From Candidatus Methylumidiphilus alinenensis (GTDB lineage: Bacteria > Pseudomonadota > Gammaproteobacteria > Methylococcales > Methylococcaceae), in assembly GCA_003242955.1 (NCBI GenBank), contig QJPH01000380.1, positions 1-50,157 of the forward strand: 50,157 nucleotides of DNA, read 5' to 3'. Numbering within the stretch: position 1 is the first letter of the stretch; the number at the start of each line of letters is the position of its first letter. Position numbers and translations under genes: made by a program. The notes beneath the pieces were generated by a model that searched no databases, was not told the DNA's origin, and worked only from the letters and a program-made list of their open reading frames with translations. This document shows, one piece after another, positions 38,001 through 44,996 of the stretch.

Positions 38001-40399
38001 GCCTCGTAGCGGCCGCACATCAGTTCCGTCTTGGCAAGCCGCTGGTGGATGCGGTAAGTCATTTGGTAGGCCGCATCCCAAGCATCCGGGGGCAAGTTTT
38101 CAAAGGCCCTTCGGAAAAAACCGTTGGCTGCTTCGCTGGCAAGCGATTCCAGAGCCTTGTTGCCGGCATGGAAATTGACTTGCACCAAACGGTGGATACT
38201 GGGGAGGTCGACCTCCTGCGGGCATCCTCGGTTGAGATGGGTGGCGATGGCAAAAAGCTTGTCGGAGGTTTCCACGCCCTCATCGTCTGGAATGGCAGCG
38301 AGCAAGCGATTGCCGATGCACCAATGGATGCTGGCGCGAGCTTGTTCGTCCGTTTGGTTCAACACCGCCTCTTGCACACGATCATGCACGAATTGCAGAT
38401 CGGTTTTGTTTTCAAGCAACATACCCAGGCTTAGCACCGGTTTCAATTTTTCAAACAGAGCGACTGAATCGGTTTCCATGACACACACCATTTCTTCCAC
38501 GGTGAAACGGTTTCCCATGCAGGCACAATAATTGAGTATATGCAGAGTGTCCTTGGGCAACTGCCGCACTTTGGAACTGAACAATCCCACCACGCTGGTT
38601 GGCATCCGGGTTTCGCGGATCAGGTTCATGTCCCAATGCCATTGGTGATCGCTGTCCCTAAATAGGAGCTTTTCTTCATGCAGGTAGGACAAGCTCTCGC
38701 TCACGAACAGCGGGTTGCCCTCGGTTAGCTCTGCAATGAACCGGGCAAGCAGGTCAACTTCCTCTAAGCGCACATCAAGGATATAGGCCACCATCTCTTG
38801 ACAGTGCTGCCCGTTCAGTTCGCCAAGTCGAATTTCCTTGACAGGTGCCTGGATTTCTTTAATCTCTCGCAGTAATTTGCAAAATGGGTGGCTGGCATCC
38901 ACCTCGTTGTGGCGGTAGGCCCCCAAAAATAGCAGGGATTGGTATTCGCCGTGGTTGGCAAAGACATAGCGTAGAAGTTCGAGCGTGGCGGTATCGCACC
39001 ATTGCAGATCGTCGATGAATAGCACCAAAGGATGGTCTGTACAGGCAAGGCAACTGAGAAAGTTCGCAAATACTTGGTTGAAACGGTGACGCGCCTCAGC
39101 CGGAGGCAAGGGTGCGACTTCCGGTTGTACCCCGATGACTAATTCCAATTCTGGTATAACGTCGGTCAGTATGCGCCCAAGCTGTTCAACAGCCGCCAGT
39201 ATCCGCCTATTCCAATGATCAATCCGGCTGTCACTCTCAGTGAGGACGGTACGCAGGAGGCCACGCAAGGCTTGGATAAGCGAACTGTAAGGAATATTTT
39301 TCTGGTACTGGTCGAACTTGCCCGAGGTGAAATAGCCACGGTGTTCCACCAGTGGTTTTTGCAATTCCTGAATCAGCCTCGTCTTGCCGATGCCGGACAA
39401 GCCCGAGACGAACACCGACAGGAAGGCTCCCTGTGTAACTTGTAGATACTCGTCCAATATCAAATCAGCCTCGGCTTTGCGCCCGACCATTTTCGAGATA
39501 AAGATTATCCGTTTAGTGGAGTCCAGCAAGCCAAGTTGGAAAGGGATGATGGCGTTAGTTGCCAAGTATTCATCGCGACAACGAAGCAGATCGGCTAACA
39601 ATCCACCCGCGCTCTGGTAACGCCTTTCTGGGGATTTGCTTAGGAGCTTGGCGATAATTTCACTGATCTGCGACGGGACAGATGGATTGCATTCATGCGC
39701 GACAGGCTCGATTTCCGCCAAATGGGAGTGAATCAACTCCAGCGGGTCGGTGGATAAAAAAGGCAATCGCCCGGTTAGGAGTTCATAAAACACGACACCC
39801 AATGAGTAGAGATCGGTCGTAAAGTCCACGCGATGGTTGATGCGGCCGGTCTGTTCCGGGGACGTGTAAGCAAGCGTACCTCGCACGAAACCGGAATCAT
39901 AGATGAAATGGCTAATATCTCGGATGTCCAAGGGGGTGATGAAATCGGTCAGGCAAACGCTGAGAGTTTCTGCTTGTACCAAGATGTTGTGGGGCTTGAT
40001 CCCACCATGGACGATGCCCGCCTCATGCACAACCCGCAGGATGTCCGCCATGCTACAGGCGATGGAAAAAAAATCTGCCAACGCCAGTTTTTTTTGTCCC
40101 TCACTCCATGCATCCAAGGTGTTCCCGGCAAACCAAGGCTGAACGATAAAATGTCTTTCTAGATCAGATTCCATCGCTAGGGGCGTACAACTTCGCTTGT
40201 CACGAAGAACCTTAAGCCGCTCGATTTTTTGCCGTAGATAGCGCGACAAATCTGCCCAGCCAGACAGGAACTTGAGTTGCTTGAGTATCAAAGGAAGTTC
40301 CGGCTGTTCTTTGAGATAGGCCTTGTAAACCACCGCTTGAAGGCTTTCCCCCAGCTTTTCGGAAAGGATGTAGTTTTTCAGCTTCTGAGCGGCTTTCAT
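32096..40399 (-). CDS. Giant hybrid sensor: Ser/Thr kinase-like, AAA ATPase, GAF, five PAS, histidine kinase, REC, HPt
   Basis: 2767 residues, no membrane segment. Order: Ser/Thr kinase-like domain (1-280); AAA-type predicted ATPase (about 310-600; GLSGIGKTRL with Lys339, FIDDLQW); long helical/TPR region (620-1290); GAF (1305-1455); five PAS (1540-2165); HisKA with His2180 in MSHEIRTPMNA; HATPase (NAIKFTERGE, DTGIGIPVDK, GGTGLGLTIS); REC with Asp2476 (LMDVQMPKMDG); HPt with His2629 (LHTLKGVAATLG). The kinase-like domain has HGGIKPHNI, so the HRD Asp is Gly133, and DFI replaces DFG; it is probably a pseudokinase. The phosphorelay half looks fully active. This is the PknK/Pkn2-type architecture known from cyanobacteria and others, here with REC-HPt added. 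It likely signals to the downstream REC-PAS-PAS-GGDEF protein. Confidence 0.95.
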   Translation of the reverse strand: MKAAQKLKNYILSEKLGESLQAVVYKAYLKEQPELPLILKQLKFLSGWADLSRYLRQKIERLKVLRDKRSCTPLAMESDLERHFIVQPWFAGNTLDAWSEGQKKLALADFFSIACSMADILRVVHEAGIVHGGIKPHNILVQAETLSVCLTDFITPLDIRDISHFIYDSGFVRGTLAYTSPEQTGRINHRVDFTTDLYSLGVVFYELLTGRLPFLSTDPLELIHSHLAEIEPVAHECNPSVPSQISEIIAKLLSKSPERRYQSAGGLLADLLRCRDEYLATNAIIPFQLGLLDSTKRIIFISKMVGRKAEADLILDEYLQVTQGAFLSVFVSGLSGIGKTRLIQELQKPLVEHRGYFTSGKFDQYQKNIPYSSLIQALRGLLRTVLTESDSRIDHWNRRILAAVEQLGRILTDVIPELELVIGVQPEVAPLPPAEARHRFNQVFANFLSCLACTDHPLVLFIDDLQWCDTATLELLRYVFANHGEYQSLLFLGAYRHNEVDASHPFCKLLREIKEIQAPVKEIRLGELNGQHCQEMVAYILDVRLEEVDLLARFIAELTEGNPLFVSESLSYLHEEKLLFRDSDHQWHWDMNLIRETRMPTSVVGLFSSKVRQLPKDTLHILNYCACMGNRFTVEEMVCVMETDSVALFEKLKPVLSLGMLLENKTDLQFVHDRVQEAVLNQTDEQARASIHWCIGNRLLAAIPDDEGVETSDKLFAIATHLNRGCPQEVDLPSIHRLVQVNFHAGNKALESLASEAANGFFRRAFENLPPDAWDAAYQMTYRIHQRLAKTELMCGRYEASEALINQLIERSTGELDKSEALAEQTSTLSSFGSFKEAIASANRGLAYFDQAIPEDAELANQRTQSLMRQIEAQGDVWGKILDLPFTQDRRSKIELSFYSELIPDLYMSGLVSQLYLAAAQSTWHCLAGDMDESVIYSFSIMGLNLGEQGRFDQAARYEDLARHLCAKYPNTFGATRGMNGIVWCNMHSRSHPADIVEYCLKGIQCGKNCGDLYNAGLSYGPLMWNLHVLGNDLGLIEEHAEECLQFSRKNQLSFSVGLAEAVLAGWVVTMQRDAQPVPMEETLARWAIDNHVALAGSYFALLGFAQYYLGDYQAAAESLAAVERYLNGLTDNVLKRLWFVFRILNRLGLNRASATPAPWGELEEEIKPWLQKVEIWSHLGPLLRPYLAFIKAELARTRGELREARNLYLDAIDEAQVQGYVLLSAHLYECLGRLLQPSGPISCSLYLNEALRLYRACRATAKEAQLWEALQLDRDAKPVPELSVRTPVKPGNTSLDISYLMKSVLAISTDADLQQLQNDIIKVVLEYSGAQHGFLLQKNGDTVSAIAESHIDQHRTVKARSRSLNLGVDVCLPIVNYVFRTGQKIVLRDACVEGDFTLVTEVQSLRLRSVLCFPITDEGGLRGVIYLENRLADGVFTSENTGLTELLASLALKAQKDSSDQETELVSSKASILASLMAIPSIGQDNQSAVLNLLNGLAQQVAMKSMDEKWAMAAAVDNEHLVSLRTSELQATQTLLEKLASQVPGMLYQLLLSPDGESCFPYSSEGIRKIFELAPEDVRNSAKYIFGRLHPEDIDLFKASMLQAANTLTPWHCEFRVVLPQQGVVWREGSAMPERMADGAILWHGFISNINLRKRTEIEYRTVIDTASDGFWVVDDKGHFLDINAAFCDMVGYTREELLDMRISDIEAMESSAEISERIDKIKVSRADRFETRHRHKSGRLLDVEVAIKLLPSSEGRMFVFARDITERRKMDAMLRESENRFRSLANHAPVLIWMADTNTLCTWFNQKWLDFTGRAMEQEIGNGWAEGVHPDDFQPCLAIYLSHFDRREPFRMEYRLKRSDGEYRWIQDNGEPLYDFSGTFVGYIGSCIDISDQRNALEKVRESEERLNFAFEGSRDGMWDWNIKTDRAYFSKQWKAMLGYADDEIGDTIKDWQRLIHPMDEPQIMTDLQAYFDGLTATYDNEHRLLCKDGSYKWILTRGMMVSRDSEGNPARMIGTHTDMTTRKTAEAVLSASESRFRSLFENMPVAYQSLDIQGRFIDVNQRMSDLLGYTRDELLGKAFDEVWLDDLRPSFDPAFDEFKSNGAVATELSLIGKDGRCITALLEGRIQRDIDGNFVRTHCVLSDISARKQVEVEVLKAKIEAERLAQAKSEFLANMSHEIRTPMNAVLGILQLLQFTELSEQQLDYTGKAQSAAQSLLGILNDILDYSKIEAGRLEFENAPFQVNRLLNNLSSVLSTSLQGKDIELVIDCDADIPRTLLGDSLRLQQVLLNLASNAIKFTERGEVVVSVRVVEHKLDRVWVEFAVRDTGIGIPVDKLETIFGEFNQAEASTTRRFGGTGLGLTISQRLVSLMGSDLTVVSTPGCGSCFAFTLEFPIGNVGDELTASSSITVGRHGTDRLKGLHLLVVEDNLVNQMVAKNLLTLEGAQVEVAGDGLEGVERVLTTQQPFDAVLMDVQMPKMDGFAATRMLRQHKSLAQMPIIAMTANALASDQADCLASGMNAHIAKPIKVEALIALVRQYCINEEGTPTPAGLSHSANTTDDTGPLACLPDVPAGFLLEAALQRFACNRELYAVAVRQFLGEQEDVIHQIRQHLQQGDTSPAAHCLHTLKGVAATLGAQSLAYLANETEISLKTSNTPDKTEDLLARLATALNESFDVLKNLAHAFDPPAASEPLVDPVRVIAYLDALDPLLSENNLRALEIHAVLKREFGSGPQNPLTPLHAAINRLDFSAALTESRKLRELLT

Positions 40400-40409
40400 G
40401 CCGTTGCCT

Positions 40410-40853
40410 TTAGGGCGTGAACCTTACCGTCAGCACGTCACAAGGGGAGTGCGTCACCACACTGACAGCCGTCGAACCGAGCAACGAGCTGATCCCTTTT
40501 CGCCCATGGGCACCGATGACGATCAGATCGAAGCCCTCTTCTGAAGCAACCCTGACTATGATGTGCTTGGCCTGTCCGTTCTCAAACAATAACCTGTCAT
40601 CTGGAATGCCAAGACTATCGCCGAGTTCCATCAATTGTTGTATCGCAGCATCAAAAACGATTTGGTCCGGGCCCACCAGATTGAATGGATCAAGGGCTAT
40701 GGTGGCGGGATCAAGCATAGGAACATATTCAGCAACATGTAAAACACTCAACTGGGCATCGTATTTGTCGGCTATATCTTTCCCCCGTGCAATAATTTGC
40801 TGGCTAATCTCGGAAAAATCTGTGGCCAGAAGAATTTTTTTATAGTTTTTCAT
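40410..40853 (-). CDS. Universal stress protein UspA family
   Basis: 147 residues, one UspA domain. N-terminus KILLATDFSE; the ATP-binding motif G-x2-G-x9-G-[ST] is present in GAHGRKGISSLLGSTA, so nucleotide binding is likely. It lies 10 bases upstream of the giant hybrid sensor gene, on the same strand, so it is probably cotranscribed with that gene. Confidence 0.95.
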   Translation of the reverse strand: MKNYKKILLATDFSEISQQIIARGKDIADKYDAQLSVLHVAEYVPMLDPATIALDPFNLVGPDQIVFDAAIQQLMELGDSLGIPDDRLLFENGQAKHIIVRVASEEGFDLIVIGAHGRKGISSLLGSTAVSVVTHSPCDVLTVRFTP

Positions 40854-40895
40854 AGTTACGTTATTGTCTATTATTTGAGTTAAATGGGGGGATGC

Positions 40896-42005
40896 TCAGA
40901 AAAACCTGACATCCAAAAAAGTCAGGTCATCCTCTAACCGTATGTCATTGGAAAATCGCAACAAAGCCTTTTGCAAAGGTTCCATTTCAATATTGGATTG
41001 GGGGTAACCTAATGATTTTAAAATATTAATCAACCCTTCCGTTTTTAGCTGCTGCCCGTAGGCATTGTGAATTTCAATGGCTCCGTCGGTAAACATCAGC
41101 AGGCAGTCCCCTGGCGCATAGGTGAATTCAGTTTCATCGTAATCGGCATCAGCGAACATGCCAAATGGCAAACCAGGCGCATTTAACTGTCTGGCATCGC
41201 CGTCACGGTTCAGCAAGACTAGGGGTGGACCGCCAGCGGAGACAAACCGCACAGTCCTCTTGGCGGCATCAATAAGGCCGCAGACCGCCGTGGCAAATGA
41301 CTCGCCCTTGACGATCTTGCTTAACTCCCGGTTCATGTGGCTGGCAAATTCCGTTGGATCAAATAGGCTTTCCCGGTAACGTCCCCACAACGAACTCAAA
41401 TGCATAGTGTGAAGCGCGGCGGCTACGCCATACCCCATCACATCCGCCAAAAGGAACCCATAACAGTTTGCGTCAAGCTTACTGATGGCATAATAATCGC
41501 CCCCGATCATGTCATGCGGAAGATAGAAACTGGCGAAATTCAAGCGGTCGTCTTGAGGCAGATCGCATTCCAAAGAAAGCATCTGAATTTGCTTGGCGCG
41601 TTCCATATCCCGGTAGGTTTCGGAAAAGTCGTGGAAGCTCTCAACACCGCCCACCACCCGGCCTTCCCGGTCATGGATGGGAGAAACGGAAACCAACATC
41701 GGCACACGGCCCCCAGTTTTGGTTTGACCAAAGACAATCACAGGGCAAGTGCTTGCCGTGTTAGTGACCATGCACCTGTGCAATGGGCAAAATTCCTCGC
41801 CGCACAGCCGGTGACCATCCTTATCCTCATGGACGAGGATATTATCCATGCATCGGTGCCCCACAACCTCCTCCGCAGTCCATCCGGTGAGGCGCTCGGC
41901 GGATTTGCTCCAGTACACAATGCGGCGCGCCCGGTCACAGACATAGAGGCCGTCATTCAAAGAGTCCAAGATTATGTCGGTTAGGGGTAAGTGCAGGTTT
42001 TTCAT
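40896..42005 (-). CDS. PAS domain plus PP2C (SpoIIE/RsbU-type) phosphatase
   Basis: 369 residues. PAS domain at about 8-130 (LNDGLYVCDRARRIVYWSKSAE, with Cys-rich GEEFCPLHRCMV), then a coiled linker and PP2C domain (about 155-369) with metal-binding Asp residues in MIGGDYYAI, LADVMGYGVAAAL, FTDGAIEIHN and LEDDLTFLDV. It is the second phosphatase of this class in the island. The ATG at 42005 is only 8 bases from the end of a MITE-like repeat. No RsbV- or RsbW-like partner is in the window. Confidence 0.93.
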   Translation of the reverse strand: MKNLHLPLTDIILDSLNDGLYVCDRARRIVYWSKSAERLTGWTAEEVVGHRCMDNILVHEDKDGHRLCGEEFCPLHRCMVTNTASTCPVIVFGQTKTGGRVPMLVSVSPIHDREGRVVGGVESFHDFSETYRDMERAKQIQMLSLECDLPQDDRLNFASFYLPHDMIGGDYYAISKLDANCYGFLLADVMGYGVAAALHTMHLSSLWGRYRESLFDPTEFASHMNRELSKIVKGESFATAVCGLIDAAKRTVRFVSAGGPPLVLLNRDGDARQLNAPGLPFGMFADADYDETEFTYAPGDCLLMFTDGAIEIHNAYGQQLKTEGLINILKSLGYPQSNIEMEPLQKALLRFSNDIRLEDDLTFLDVRFF

Positions 42006-42012
42006 ACTCAGC

Positions 42013-42296
42013 TACAGCGTTTTCAACATCAAATATTTATTTGATGAATCGTATGGCTTTTAAAATAAATAATTTAATCTTAACTTTCTCGGTTATTCAT
42101 ACTTACAGCGTTTTTAATATCAATTGATTACATTGATTAAGTTTTGAAATAGTTGGCGGCAAAGGGTTGCCGCCCTACAGTCCTTGATACGCAGTAGGTC
42201 GGCAACCCTTTGCCGACATGGGGCGCATATATGTAAGTAACGAACAGATATTGAAAACGCTGTATTATGATTATTTTTAAACATGAAAACGCTGTA
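42013..42296. mobile_element. Outer MITE-like element with TACAGCGTTTTCA ends
   Basis: Left end TACAGCGTTTTCAACATCAA at 42013, right end TGAAAACGCTGTA at 42284-42296, i.e. inverted ends of at least 13 bases. It contains a second element with the same ends (42104-42264). No coding capacity. TA is present at both ends, as for IS630/Tc1-type insertions. A single end of the same family is at 5213-5232, against the atpC start codon. Confidence 0.7.
42104..42264. mobile_element. Inner MITE-like element, 161 bases, nested in the outer one
   Basis: Ends TACAGCGTTTTTAATATC and GATATTGAAAACGCTGTA, 17 of 18 positions complementary. The interior carries a palindrome GGCGGCAAAGGGTTGCCG/GGTCGGCAACCCTTTGCC-like pair (about 42154-42216). 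Confidence 0.8.
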
Positions 42297-42304
42297 AAAA
42301 TTTA

Positions 42305-42488
42305 CCTGATTAGCAAGATTGTTCAGCCAATTCTTAACACCTAGCCGTATTCGTCATTCCGGCAGGGATTGCCGGAATCCAGTCGCCATGGATGGCAATC
42401 TAGATTTACCTCCCTATGTTCTGGTTACTAGCAATCCATGCCGGTATGACGCGCTGGCCGGTTTAGCTGAAGAATCTTCCTAATCAGG
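42305..42488. mobile_element. Second MITE-like element carrying a CGTCATTCCGGCAGG repeat
   Basis: Left end CCTGATTAGCAAGATTGTTC at 42305 and an inverted end at 42463-42488 (CCTGATTAGGAAGATTCTTC on the other strand), about 22 of 26 positions matching. The interior 42352-42451 is a copy of the CGTCATTCCGGCAGGGATTG repeat family. It ends 4 bases before the stop of the next gene. Confidence 0.7.
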
Positions 42489-42492
42489 AAAA

Positions 42493-43254
42493 TTAAATCG
42501 TCGAACTCCATGTAACTTGGGTTATTTTATGCTCGTTTTTCGTGAATGACAAATCGCTTTTTAATGGGTTTATGTATATATCATGCATAGGCGATTCTTT
42601 GAAGTTTTTAACTACGAAGAGAAAATATCGCACTCCTAATATTTTAGCGACGGAATATTCCTTTTGGGTCAAAGATATAGAACCATGAAGATCATTGATT
42701 CCTTTGACTTCTAATGCTAGGAAGTCATATTCTGCACTTGAAGAAAGCTTGAAGTCAAACCCACAACCTAGATTTGTGGTATTCTCCATAGAATAACCAG
42801 AAAAACTTTCGATGGTTGGGAATTTATTGATAAAATATTTTTCCGCAGCCTGACCTGTGATGAGTCTCTTTGCAAAGGATGTTTCCAAATCAAAGTCAAC
42901 TTCTGTAGTCTGCTCTATTAACATATCAATATCTGGATTTTTATACAACGACTTCTTCAAAATTTTTGAGAGTGTATCCATGTCAACATCTTTGTATTCC
43001 TCATAAACTACTTTACAGCAATCCCTTATTTTTCTTTTGTGCCATCCTAATCGATCATTTGGAAATAATGGGTCGAATTCATCTCGGTAATTATGTATAG
43101 ATTTCTCAGGGACTCCTAGTGCTAACCCGATTACATTAAACGCCTCTTTGAAGCTATTAAAACCAAGATAACGTAAGCCATCGAAATCAAATTTTGACAA
43201 ATACAGTCCCGCAATAATTGATTTTTCTCGTACTGTTAATTGACTTTCTTTCAT
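42493..43254 (-). CDS. Putative PD-(D/E)XK nuclease, DUF3883-like
   Basis: 253 residues, AT-rich compared with the neighbours. The C-terminal half (about 130-250) has the DUF3883-like arrangement: AAEKYFINKFP, then GCGFDFKLSSSAEYDFLALEVKG (Asp...Glu-x-Lys core) and LTQKEYSVAKILGVRYFLFVVKNF. The N-terminal half is helical with no recognised domain. Such C-terminal domains accompany restriction and anti-phage systems. It lies 80 bases downstream of the HindVP-type gene on the same strand, and the low GC content suggests joint acquisition. I infer restriction or phage defence; exact function unknown. Confidence 0.6.
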   Translation of the reverse strand: MKESQLTVREKSIIAGLYLSKFDFDGLRYLGFNSFKEAFNVIGLALGVPEKSIHNYRDEFDPLFPNDRLGWHKRKIRDCCKVVYEEYKDVDMDTLSKILKKSLYKNPDIDMLIEQTTEVDFDLETSFAKRLITGQAAEKYFINKFPTIESFSGYSMENTTNLGCGFDFKLSSSAEYDFLALEVKGINDLHGSISLTQKEYSVAKILGVRYFLFVVKNFKESPMHDIYINPLKSDLSFTKNEHKITQVTWSSTI

Positions 43255-43334
43255 TATAGTTTTATTTGCATAATATAGGCCATGAATACTTTGTCTAAAT
43301 AAAGCACTACTTTATCGGATAATACTTCTATTCC

Positions 43335-44411
43335 TTATGCAGACTCAAATAAATTAGATGAAAACATAACATCATAAAAATCAAGCTTCGTGGTTAATAA
43401 CTTATGCCCACCACCAAGTACAATTTTCTTGATTTCATTCTTGTTGATAGCTGGACATATCAACCTTTTACAACTCATGTATTTGACTAACTTTGTCATA
43501 GGAAATGAGATTACGTTTCCGTTTTCGCAATCGGACAGCATTCCATCAAAGATTGGAGCTTGGTAAACCTTGGCATTTAAAGAGGATTGATAAATAAAGC
43601 GGGAAAGCCTTAAGGCGGCCCGCAATTGCCTGGAAATTCCTTGGTGGTTCAAGGCGTTTTTTGCCGAGTCTAGGAACAGATGCGTCAATGCGTAATCACT
43701 CCAAACAAAAATATCCAAGCAATTATCAACCAAAACCGGTGTCTTGCCTACCGTTTTCCAAATCGGCTGCATTAAAAATGGGGTTTGAAGCTGTTTAAAC
43801 TCATTTAAAAAATTTTGTAATGCATCAAGCACCCGTGGGGCAAGTTGTAACATTTCTGGTTTTGAGTCCCAGTTGCGCACTTTTGCCAGCGTAGGTTCAA
43901 AAATCTCGCGCACTTGCGATAAATTCTTTTGAAGGGAGCGAACCATGGATAATGCCATGTAACGAGTGGTGGCCGAACGGATTACGAGTTCAGACCCATA
44001 TTTATCCTCATCCAAAGATTCGGTGGTATTATCTGGAAGGGTTGTAAGTTTAATTTCCAAGGGCCGGGTTTTATGTTCCCGTTTTTTTTCGCAAATTACT
44101 AAGTCTATAGCAGGCAATTCGTCATGGACGTAATTTGCAAATGGGTCGAAGCGCGATTCAAAAGCAAAATATAGTTCCGAATTTGGTCGGTTAGTGCCAA
44201 AAACATCTGATACGTCCAACTCGCTAATCGTTGTACCTAATTCGTCTCGATAAGTGACATAGACCAGTGGAATGGAACGTGACCGCATATAACAAGCCAA
44301 TGCCACTGGAAAAGACGAATTGAACTGATTTTTACCCCAATAGTAAGGGTCAAAAAAATCACGGTTGCTATGTTCAATTCCAAAAAGTGAAGGTTTAATT
44401 ATATTGCCCAT
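43335..44411 (-). CDS. HindVP-family type II restriction endonuclease
   Basis: 358 residues. The N-terminus KPSLFGIEHSNRDFFDPYYW followed by GKNQFNSSFPVALACYM is, as far as I recall, diagnostic of the HindVP restriction enzyme family (Pfam RE_HindVP). The acidic/Lys residues in LPAIDLVICEKK and RPLEIKLTTL form a PD-(D/E)XK core (Asp, then Glu-x-Lys). It should cut DNA at a GRCGYC-like site if the family assignment holds. No matching cytosine methyltransferase is in the window. The start codon overlaps the stop of a truncated parE by one base (TGATG), so its translation may be coupled to the parD transcript. Confidence 0.75.
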   Translation of the reverse strand: MGNIIKPSLFGIEHSNRDFFDPYYWGKNQFNSSFPVALACYMRSRSIPLVYVTYRDELGTTISELDVSDVFGTNRPNSELYFAFESRFDPFANYVHDELPAIDLVICEKKREHKTRPLEIKLTTLPDNTTESLDEDKYGSELVIRSATTRYMALSMVRSLQKNLSQVREIFEPTLAKVRNWDSKPEMLQLAPRVLDALQNFLNEFKQLQTPFLMQPIWKTVGKTPVLVDNCLDIFVWSDYALTHLFLDSAKNALNHQGISRQLRAALRLSRFIYQSSLNAKVYQAPIFDGMLSDCENGNVISFPMTKLVKYMSCKRLICPAINKNEIKKIVLGGGHKLLTTKLDFYDVMFSSNLFESA

Positions 44412-44488
44412 CAGATATTAGCGGTAAAATTGCTCACCAGCGTATCAATATCGGTGTCGGCTCTTGGGCGCAGGCGGACCGGCTTCAT
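44411..44488 (-). pseudogene. ParE toxin remnant, 25 codons
   Basis: Starts with an ATG overlapping the parD stop (ATGA) and reads MKPVRLRPRADTDIDTLVSN, then FTANI and a stop. The first residues match the N-terminus of ParE/RelE-superfamily toxins (VRLRPRAxxDI), but about 75 residues are missing. The stop overlaps the HindVP-type start by one base. Confidence 0.7.
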
Positions 44489-44736
44489 TGAACTGGTTGC
44501 CGTTGTTTGAGTGCGTCGCGTTTGCCATTCCAATAAGCCTCATTGACGGGGATGGCAGGGCCAGACTCTAGACCTTCAAGCATCAGTGCTGCCAACTTCT
44601 GTTCTCCCTGTCTGATTTGATCATTACGGATCAACTCGCGGACATACTCGCTTGATGTGCTATAGCCACGCTCTTGCACCTGAGTGTCAATAAAATTTTT
44701 AAGCGATTCAGGAAGGGAAATGTTCATGGTTGCCAT
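44485..44736 (-). CDS. parD: ParD-family antitoxin (CopG/Arc/MetJ fold)
   Basis: 83 residues: NISLPESLKNFIDTQVQERG, then YSTSSEYVRELIRNDQIRQ, the ribbon-helix-helix typical of ParD. Its toxin partner has been reduced to 25 codons, so it is an orphan that can still autorepress. A perfect 7-base inverted repeat lies 34 bases upstream of the start. Confidence 0.88.
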   Translation of the reverse strand: MATMNISLPESLKNFIDTQVQERGYSTSSEYVRELIRNDQIRQGEQKLAALMLEGLESGPAIPVNEAYWNGKRDALKQRQPVQ

Positions 44737-44769
44737 GTTGCCACCTTAGAAAGGATACATGCTTAATAA

Positions 44770-44784
44770 TGGCAAACTTTGCCA
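44770..44784. promoter_or_regulatory. Possible ParD operator
   Basis: TGGCAAA-C-TTTGCCA, a perfect inverted repeat 34 bases upstream of the parD ATG, in the right place for autorepression by a ribbon-helix-helix antitoxin. The minus-strand TTGGCA could serve as a -35 box. Confidence 0.35.
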
Positions 44785-44809
44785 AGCCTGTCCACGAAAA
44801 AAATCGGCT

Positions 44810-44937
44810 TTGGTCATCGTTCAGCCCATGTGCATCGTCTGAATGTGGAGTGCTGCAACTCGTCGCCGCATGGCTCGAAAGGCGGCGACGAGTCGCCGCA
44901 CTCCAAACCTCACCCAACTGGGCTGAACGATGACCAA
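44810..44937. mobile_element. MITE-like element with 19-base inverted ends
   Basis: Ends TTGGTCATCGTTCAGCCCA and TGGGCTGAACGATGACCAA, perfectly complementary. Inside is a second palindrome, TGGAGTGCTGCAACTCGTCG / CGACGAGTCGCCGCACTCCA. No coding capacity. It lies between the parD promoter and mtaB. Confidence 0.75.
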
Positions 44938-44996
44938 GGTCACATTTGAATTTGGGCTATAATTTGAACTCAATTACTCTTCAACCTCAATAAAAT

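Noticed and set aside
44931-44963. Sigma-70 promoter for mtaB (TGACCA / TATAAT)
   Set aside because: TATAAT at 44958 is good, but the only -35 candidate is 21 bases away and lies in a repeat.
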